Of a stretch of DNA of 64,000 nucleotides, positions 41,665 to 51,300 are shown one piece after another; within the stretch, counting starts at the first letter, position 1, and each line of letters begins with the position of its first letter. The translations under genes were made by a program, and so were the position numbers. Source of the DNA: Desulfobacula sp. (GTDB taxonomy: Bacteria > Desulfobacterota > Desulfobacteria > Desulfobacterales > Desulfobacteraceae); assembly GCF_030145145.1 (NCBI RefSeq), contig NZ_JAQYWD010000023.1:1-64000 (forward strand), given 5' to 3'. The notes under the pieces are model-generated. The model had not been told where the DNA came from, did not search any database, and saw only the letters and a list, made by a program, of their open reading frames with translations.

Positions 41665-42158
41665 AAAAAGCCCTGTTTGCCATGATGTTTCTTTTGGTTT
41701 ACCCTGTGGGAAATGTCCGTCCGGAGACATACGTCACATGGGACGGATTAGAAGCGGATAAGCTGGCGTCCATCTGGCTCATACAACGGTTCATATCGCC
41801 GGATGCGAAAATACGCCTCTACCCGAAAGGACAGACCCCGGGTACCGGCATCCAGTTCGACACCCCCTATTCCCCGATCAGACGAAGATTCAACCAGTCC
41901 ACATTTGAATCCCTTCTGGCACATTACCACCTGTCCGATCCGAAGCTCCACAGCATTGCCAGGCTGATCCATGATATTGAAATCAATGTATGGGAAAAAA
42001 AGGTATTCCAAAAAACCCGGGAAATGGAATTTTTTTTTATGGATCTCCTGAGCAGTTCCCTGGAGGACAAAACGATCATACAGAAGGCGGGTGACTATTT
42101 TGACCGGTTGTATCAGGCAGTGCCGGATACGATGATACAGCAACCGAAGACGAAATGA
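41661..42158 (+). CDS. Secreted ChrB C-terminal-domain protein
   Basis: A 165-aa protein with signal peptide (about 1-21) followed by the C-terminal domain of chromate-resistance protein ChrB: YVTWDGLEADKLASIWLIQR, then FISPDAKIRLYP and FESLLAHYHLSDPKLHSIAR with a His-Asp pair (LIHDIE). In standard ChrB this domain is cytoplasmic, fused to a regulatory part, and binds or reduces chromate. Here it stands alone with a signal peptide. The 4-bp overlap with the ABC transporter genes suggests it serves the same metal or oxyanion. The function in the periplasm is not known. Confidence 0.72.
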   Translation: MKKALFAMMFLLVYPVGNVRPETYVTWDGLEADKLASIWLIQRFISPDAKIRLYPKGQTPGTGIQFDTPYSPIRRRFNQSTFESLLAHYHLSDPKLHSIARLIHDIEINVWEKKVFQKTREMEFFFMDLLSSSLEDKTIIQKAGDYFDRLYQAVPDTMIQQPKTK

Positions 42159-42234
42159 TGACAAGGGTTTGCTCATCGGAATCCCAACAAATCCGGATGA
42201 AAAAACAGCCGGATGAACAGGATCGCCGAAAAAC

Positions 42235-42264
42235 TTGACAACCGACTAGAACTATCTTTATACT
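42235..42264 (+). promoter_or_regulatory. Sigma70-type promoter of the giant-protein operon
   Basis: TTGACA (42235-42240), 18-bp spacer, TATACT (42259-42264): perfect -35 and 5/6 -10. Transcription would start near 42271, about 40 bp before the ATG at 42310, which has a GGGGGGA Shine-Dalgarno four bases upstream. Confidence 0.85.
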
Positions 42265-42309
42265 ACAAAAATTATAGCAATCTCGATGGATAAAAACCGG
42301 GGGGAAAGT

Positions 42310-45300
42310 ATGATGGATATGCGCTGGAATAAATTTTTAGCTAACCTGACGGCTATTGTAGTAGCCATTCTGTTACTTCCCATGGCAGCATATGGACTGC
42401 CGGGAGACTTGAATGGTTCAGGACGGGTGGACGGATTTGACCTGATTCTGTTCGGACGGGCAAATGGGTCCGTTGCCACGGATACCGCCTGGAATCCGGA
42501 TGCAGACATGAACCAGGACAGGACCGTGGACCATAAGGACCTGGATATCCTGTCCGCCCATTTCGGGAAAAACGGCATCTCCTTTGGCCTTTGGGTGGGC
42601 GCTGAATACGACACGGAACGGGTATTCAAACTGTCAGCCACCGGAAACCGCCTGCAGCACATCGACGGGTTTAATGATCCGGTTTCCATTGCCGGCGATA
42701 TCCAAGATAACACGGTTTGGGTGGCTGATTCAGCGGATGATCAGGTGACAAAGCTGTCCGGGTTTGATGGCACACAACTCCTTTCTGTAAGCGGTATGGA
42801 TCCGTATTCAATTGCCACAGATCCCCGGGATGGTTCGGTCTGGATAGCGGATTATGCCAACAACCGGGTGGTCAAATTGCTGCCCTCGGTGACAGACGGC
42901 TATGCCGTGGGAACCGATACCGGGAGCCATATCGTGATCAGTGGATTCAGCAGTCCCCGGTGGGTGTCCGTCAATTCAGACCGCGGCGAGGTCTGGGTGG
43001 CAGATACAGGACATCATACAGTGGTCCGGTTATCCCCGGACGTCCCGGATGGGTATGACATCCAAACGGATATTGGCCATCATTCCACCAAAACCGGTTT
43101 CAATTCTCCCTATTGCGTGTCGGTGAACAGCGCGGATGGCACCGCATGGGTTGCGGATTATGGCAACAACCAGGTGGTAAAATTGTCTGCCACGGCCACG
43201 ACGGAAATCGTTCGGGTCAGCGGGTTCAATCAGCCCCGATCCCTGGATACCAGTACCACAGACGGTTCTGTCTGGGTAGCCGATTATAACAATGACCAGG
43301 TGGTCCGGCTTTCAGCGGACGGGTCTCTGATTTGCCGGGTGGGCGGATTTATTGATCCCTATGCCGTGGGGGTCAATCCCCTGGACGGATCCGCCTGGGT
43401 GGCGGATTACAGCAACAACCAGATTGTCAATCTTACTCCCAACGGAACGGAACGGATGCGGATCAGTGGGATCACCCGGCCCATGACCATCTCTGTTATT
43501 TCAGATGAGGTATCAAGCAACCGGTATCCCGGGGCAACAACAGCCCTCAATGTAACAACCGCTGCCGCCGGAGAGGCCATCACCTTCACCGGAACGGGAA
43601 AGGACCCCGACGGTTCAATTACACGGTATGAATGGGATTTTGACGGGGACGGCAACACAGACTTCAGCTCATCCACAACGGGTGTGACAACCCATACCTA
43701 CACGGCCGAAGGAATTTATAATCCTGTATTCAGGGTGACAGACAATGACTGGCTCACGGCAACGGATTATTCCCAGATTGTCCGGATCGGGGCACTAAAG
43801 GCGGTTGCCCAATCCGATGTTACCGTGGGGAATGCCCCTTTGGAAGTGAGTTTTACCGGCCAATTTATTGATCCTGTTGATGGGTTTGTGGACAGTTTTC
43901 AATGGGATTTTGACGGCGATAATATCTATGATTATTTTTCAGAAACCACTCCTGATACCACCTACACCTACATTGAACCCGGCCATTATGTTGCAACGCT
44001 TAAGGTGACGGACGGTTCCTATACAGCAACAGATCAGATCGCAATTAACGTGGACGTCTCTTTGCCGGTGGCCACAGTCAGCGCATCACCACAAGCAGGT
44101 GTCTCTCCTTTGATGGTTACTTTTTCCGGCTCGGGAACAGACCCGGACGGTGTTGTTATGTTGTATGAATGGGATTTTGAAGATGACGGCATCTATGACT
44201 GGTTTTCCATATCCAGCCCTGACACCTCTTTTGTTTACGGCAGTGACGGATCCTACACGGCCCGGCTCAGGGTAACGGATAATGATGGCCTCACGGGTAC
44301 GACCACGGCTTCCATTGACGTTGGAACCGCAGTGGTTTCCCTGACAGGGGTTGCCAATGCAGACAAAACATCCGGACGGGCACCATTTACCGTGAATTTC
44401 AACGCAATGGGCAGTTCCACAGAAAATATCACCACATATGAATGGCATTTCGGGGACTGTTCCTTATTTTCAGACAGCATGGACAGTGTATCCGACAAGT
44501 GGCAGGCCGATAGCCCCTGGGGACTTGTCACCTCTGATTTTCACAGTAAAGATACCGCCTGGACCGACAGTCCGGGGGGGGCATATGCCGAGAATGCAGA
44601 CCAGTCGTTAACAACCATTGCCTTGGATCTATCCGCCGTATCCACGGCAGCCCTGAGTTTCTGGCACCGGTATGAGACCGAGCGATATTATGATTACTGC
44701 AGGGTTGAAATCTCCGTTGATGGGGGAAATAACTGGAACCAGCTCACCTATTTTTATGGTACCCAGGCCCAGTGGACCGAAGTGACCACCGATATCAGTT
44801 CGTATCTGCCCAACCCTGATGTCCGGATCCGGTTCCGGCTGACATCCAATGGCAGCACAAATTATGATGGCTGGTATATTGATGATGTCAGGATATGTTC
44901 TGCAGAGGTTGACTGGAAGGAAACTGATGATGGCGCCATCAGCCATACCTATCTTCAATCCGGTCAGTTTACGGCCACACTCCGGGTAACCGATAATGAT
45001 GACAATCAAACAACAGATACGGTAAATATCAGCATTGACCCGGCCACTTTTCCGGAGGCCACCGCAGATGTCACCCCTAAAACAGGTGAAACCCCTCTAA
45101 GCGTTGCCTTTACAGCAACCGCATCAGACGCGGACGGGACCATTGAAACCTTTCACTGGAACTTTGGGGAGGAATATGTCTGGGTAGCAGATTATTCGAA
45201 TGATCAGGTGGTGCGGGTCTGCCAGGATGGCGCCTGCGAAATGGCCAGGGTCGACGGGTTTAATAATCCGTATTCAATATCGATTAATCCGCTTGATGGA

Positions 45301-48300
45301 ACGGTCTGGATTGCAGACTATTACCATCATGAGGTGGTCAGGCTCTCTGCCGACGGGCACACAGAACTGGTTCGGGTTGGCGGATTCTATTATCCGAGAT
45401 GCGTATCGGTTAATCCGTCTGACGGAACCGTCTGGGTGGCCGATTCTTCCCACAACCAGGTGGTTAAGCTATCCCCGGACGGAACAGAACTGTCCCGGAC
45501 AGGCGGATTTTCCACTCCCTATGGCGTATCGGTCAACCCCACTGATGGCAGCGTCTGGGTAGCGGATTATGGCAATCATCAGGTGGTTCAGCTGGCCCCG
45601 GACGGGACCGGACTGGTTAGAATCAGCGGGTTTTCCTCCCCCATCTCTTTGGATGTCAATCGTGCAGACGGAACGGTCTGGGTAGCCAATACCGGGAGCG
45701 ATACCGTGACGCGTCTGAACGCCGGGATTAGGGATGGGTACCATATTGGCCAGGATACGGGAAGCCATCTGGTAATTGAAGGGTTCAGCGACCCTTACAG
45801 CATTGCGGTAAATCCAACGGACAATACGGCTTGGGTGGCAGATTATTACCATAACCAGGTGGTCAAACTGGCCTCGGACGGGTCGGAAGTGCTGCGGCTG
45901 AACGGATTTTCTTATCCCACCGGTGTGGCAGTGAATGCCGGCAACGGTATGGTTTGGGTAGCAGATTACAGTCACAATCAGATCGTCAAACTATCCCCGG
46001 CGGGTAAAGAACTGGCCAGGTTAGACGGATTCAGCCTCCCCAGAGCTGTTGCTGTCAGGGATACCGGGTCTCAAAACACCTACACCTCTTCCACCAGTGG
46101 TAATACCACTCACACCTATACCATGCCGGGTATCTATCATACGGTATTTACGGCAACAGATAATGATGACCATGCGATCAGCCGATCCATGGACATTTCT
46201 GTTTTCAGTTCCCCGGACGTGGTGGCAGGCTCAAATATCATCAGCGGTCCTGCCCCGCTTGAGGTGTTTTTGACAGCCATGGTAACGGAATTGAGCGGAA
46301 CCATCACCCAGTATGAATGGGATTTTGATGGAGACGGCACCTATGATGCCATTTCAGACATCAGTCCCAACGCCCTTCATGTTTTCCAGACAGCAGGAAC
46401 CTATACGGCAACCGTTCGGGTAAGCACGGACCTTGGGCATAGCAATACCGATTCTGTCACGATTACGGTCACCCAAACCCCTCCCCAGGCATATGCATCT
46501 GCCGTGCCTGCACAGGGAAATGCCCCCCTTGCCGTGACATTTAACGGATCCGGAATGGATCCGGACGGCACCATTGCCACATATGAATGGGATTTCGACA
46601 ATGACGGCACATTTGACTTCACGTCAACAGACACGGGAGAGACCACCCACACCTACACCACGGCAAACACTTATACGGCAGCCCTGCGGGTGACCGACAA
46701 TGATGGATTGACCGCTATCCACCAGGTAACGGTCCGGGTAAAGGCGGCTACAGATCCTTCAGCACTTATCTATAGCCCCGACAGCCAAGGATTTTCACCC
46801 CATGGGGCCCGATTTTATGTCCATGGCATGGATCCGGACGGCACCATTGCCACCTATGAAATCGATTTTGATGGAGACGGTACGTTTGAGACCATTTCAC
46901 CGACTGCCTTCGGTGATACCATGGAAAACGGCGCCGCTTACTGGACGCCGGGCGGGTCATGGGCCAGGGTGGCAACCCAGGCACATTCTTTGTCCTATTG
47001 CTGGACAGACAGCCCGGATGGAGAGTATCCGGACAGCACAGATACGTCCCTGACCTCTTCCACCATAGACCTTTCATCCGCCACTGCGCCACGACTGATT
47101 TTCTGGCATAAATACAATTTTAAATATGGCGATTATGGCCAGGTTGAAATCTCCGGTAATGATGGTGCAACATGGAGTCAACTCAAATCTTTTTCAAATG
47201 CAACCCTGACCCAATGGACACAGGAGGAACTGGACCTGTCCGCCTATGCCGGAAATGCCACGGTTAAACTGCGGTTCCGGTTGACCAGCAATACCGCCGA
47301 TACAGCGGATGGCTGGTATATTGACGATGTATGGGCCGGGGATTTTATTGACCATACCTATACGGCCCATGGGGATTACACCGTGGCCCTTCGCGTGACG
47401 GATGATGCGGGAAATGCCACTGTCACAACCCAGACCGTATCCATTGTGGCCGGTGAAAATACAACCAATGTCTGGGTCGCGGATTATGCCAACAACCGGG
47501 TAGTCAAACTTTCAGACATGGGAGATATTCTGGCCACCGTGAATGGATTTAACCGCCCCCGGGTGGTTGAAGCAAATCCTATGACCGGAAATGTCTGGGT
47601 GTCTGATACGACCAATGACCGGGTGGTGAAATTATCAAAGGATGTGCCGGACGGATACAATGTGGCAGTGTCCTATGCCGCCGATGGCACTGCCAACAGC
47701 AACCGGGGAGTCCTATATGGAAATACAAGCGTTTCCGAAACCGGGCAGTTGAACAAGGGTTTTTATTTTGACGGCAGCGGTGATTATGTACAGATCCCGG
47801 ATGCCCCGATTTACCGGATGGCCTCGTGGACCCTTGAAGCATGGATCCAGCCGGATAACCTGAGCGGCAACCGGACCATTATCGGAAAAGTCAGCCAGGG
47901 CAAGGATTTTGCTCTGATGATGACCGGCGACAAAATCAGTGTACTGGCATATGACGGGGGCAGGCAGTTCCTGGCAACAACAGACCCGGTGACCATGGGA
48001 CAATGGTATCATGTGGCCGCCAGCTATGATGGAACCGCCGGGATGCTTCGACTCTATGTGGATGGGGCGTTTATTGCAGAAAAAGCCGTAACACCGGACA
48101 CCTCAAATACAGATCCCCTGATGATCGGCAGATCAAATTGCTGCAGCGAATATTTTTTCGGAACCATTGATGATGTCCGGGTCTGGAATGTGGCCCGGAC
48201 ACAAGCCCAGATTTCAGCGGGTCGTCAAAGTGAACTCACCGGCAGTGAAACCGGTCTTGTGGGGTATTGGAAACTGGATACCATTGAGTTGCCCCATCAT

Positions 48301-51300
48301 CAAATCGTTACCGGGTTTAATGATCCCTGGGGACTGTCCGTAAATACGGCTGACAACAGCGTCTGGGTGGCGGATCGAACCCATCACCAGGTGGTCAAAC
48401 TGGATTCAAACGGAACCGAAATAAAGCGAATCAATGGATTTTACAACCCGTCCGATATTGTGGTGAATTCAGGGGACGGTACGGTTTGGGTATCTGATAC
48501 GTCTAACGACAGAATCGTAAAACTTTTGTCGGATGTGCCCAATGGATTTGTGGCCTCTGCGTCGGGGATTACGCCGGACAGCACCTCAAACCAGAATATG
48601 GGGATGCTCATAGGAGATATTTCTCCGGATACCGGAACCCTTTCCGGCAGCCTGTGGTTTGACGGCAGCAGTGATTATGTCGTGATCCCACCCGATTCCG
48701 CCCTGGATGTCCAGAATTTTACCCTGGAAGCATGGGTGAAAGGCAGTTATGTAACGGACAGATGCCTGTTCATGCGGGGGAATGCATCCGGAGGGAATGA
48801 ACTCTATTTCGGTTTTGAAAATGCCACAACCCTCCAGGCCATACTGGATAATGGTAATTCCGTATACTACAGCGGTGACATTGATTTTACAGACGGAGAA
48901 TGGCACCACGTGGCCCTGGTGTATGACACCACCCAACTGCTATGCTTTGTGGATGGGGCCGCTTATGGCGATCCTGCGGCAATGGCCGTCACCCTGGATT
49001 TTGGCAACAGCCAGGCCCTTATCGGGGCTGATTTTGACGGATTTAACAGTTATCCGGGCAATTACTACAAAGGCCATATCGATGATGTCCGTCTATGGAA
49101 TGTGGCCCGCACCCCGGCACAGATTATGGCCGGCAAAGATGCCGAGATCAGCAGCAGTTCCCCGGGACTTGCGGGATACTGGATGTTGAATTCAGTGTCG
49201 GATTCCTATTCTCAAATCATCACCGGCTTTAATGACCCCTATGGTCTATCCCTTGATCTGTCAGACAATGGGGTCTGGGTGGCAGACTACTACAACAACC
49301 AGGTGGTGAAACTGGCGGCCGACGGATCTGAACTGTATCGAAAAAGCGGTTATAACCGTCCTTACAGCCTGTCTTTGAATCCCAGTGACCAGATGGTATG
49401 GGTGGCTGATCATGAAAACGACCGCGTGGTGAAACTGCGGCCCGATGGGGTAGAAACCGCCTGGGTCCAAGGACTTGACAACCCCCATGACGTGGCCGTA
49501 AATTCAGACGATGCCACGGTATGGGTGGCTGACTATCTCCACGATCAAGTGGTCAAACTAGCCCCTGACGGAACAGAACTCCTGCGGATTGGTGGATTTA
49601 ATGATCCGCTGTCCGTTTCCCTGGACACGGCTAAACGGAACCAGGTTCAACCCCCCATGGCAATGATAACTGCAACCCCCACAAGCGGGTCTGTTCCCCT
49701 GGCGGTGACCTTTACCGGAAGCGGCAGTGATAACGGCAGTATTGCCCAGTATGCGTGGGACTTTGACGGGGACGGCATCTATGACGACACCTCTGCCACC
49801 ACCGGCAATACGACCCATACGTATACCCTGCCGAACAATTACACTCCCATGTTCCGGGTGACCGATAATACCGGTCTGATGACCTATGCAACCCCCGGCA
49901 GCATTTATGCCGGCCCGGTGACGGTTTTTCCATCTGCCGCTCCCCAATCCGGGGAAGCCCCTTTGACGGTAACCCTGGGAGGTCATGTCCGGGGTCTTGC
50001 CGAAGATATCAGCATTACAACCTATGAATGGGATTACGATGGCGACGGCGTGTTTGATTACAGCAGCCAGGCAACTGCCGGCAGCAGTTATACCTATTCT
50101 CCCGGCGGCACCTACACTGCCATCCTCAGGGTGACGGACACGCTGGGAAACCAGGCCTATGCCAGCATACCCATACAGGTAGCACAGCAGGCCCCCACCG
50201 TCTCCAATTTAGCCACCCCCACGACGGGGAAAGCGCCCCTCAGCGTATCCCTCAACGGCAGTGGCAGCGACCAGGACGGGTCCCTGATCCGGTATGAATG
50301 GGATTATGATGGAGATGGCACCTATGACTGGTTTTCAACCGCCACTGGCGTCACATATTTTACCTATAAAACAGCAGGAACCTACGATGCGGTTATCCGG
50401 GTGACCGATAATGATGGCTTAACCGCCACAGCCACCCGAACCATAACGGTGGAGGAAACTCAAAATCCACCCATGGCAACTGCATCCGCCTCTATTTCCA
50501 AAGGATCTGTCCCATTGACGGTAACACTTACCGGTACCGGCATAGATGTTGACGGGCAAATTCAATTGTATGAATGGGATTTTGAGGGGGATGGCACCTA
50601 TGATTACAGTTCCGCCGATACCGGGAATACGTCTCATACCTATGCGCTTCCCGGTCCTTTCCATCCCCTGTTCCGGGTGACGGATGCCGACGGCCTGACA
50701 GCCACGGCAGACCTGTTAATTACAGCCCAGGAAGCCGGTGCTCCCATTGCCATGGCCAATGCCACCCCGAAAACCGGTGCCACCCCATTAACCGTCAACT
50801 TTGATGCCATTGGGTCATCTGATCCGGACGGGAACATCGTTCGGTATGACTGGTCATTTGGCAGTGATGTGGCCTGGGTGGCAGATTATTATAATCACAC
50901 GGTACACCGGTTGAATGGATATCAGACACAAACCCTTGTGGAAGGATTTAACAACCCCTACCGGTTGTCCATGAACCCGGATGGCACCGTATGGCTCAGC
51001 GATCACAGCAATAATCAGATCGTTAAACTCAGTGCGAATGGAAAGGAAGAACTCTCCAGGACCGATGGATTTAACCGGCCCTATGGCGTGTCAACTGACC
51101 CGGCAGACGGAAGTGTCTGGGTAGCCGATTACTACAACAACCAGGTGGTTAAACTGGATACCAACGGCACTGAAACCCTTCGGATTGATGGGTTTTATTA
51201 TCCCACTTCTGTGGCGGTATCTTTGGATGACAGCAGTGTCTGGGTGTCCGATTATTATCATAATCAGGTGGTCAAACTGGATTCGGATGGCAACCAATTG

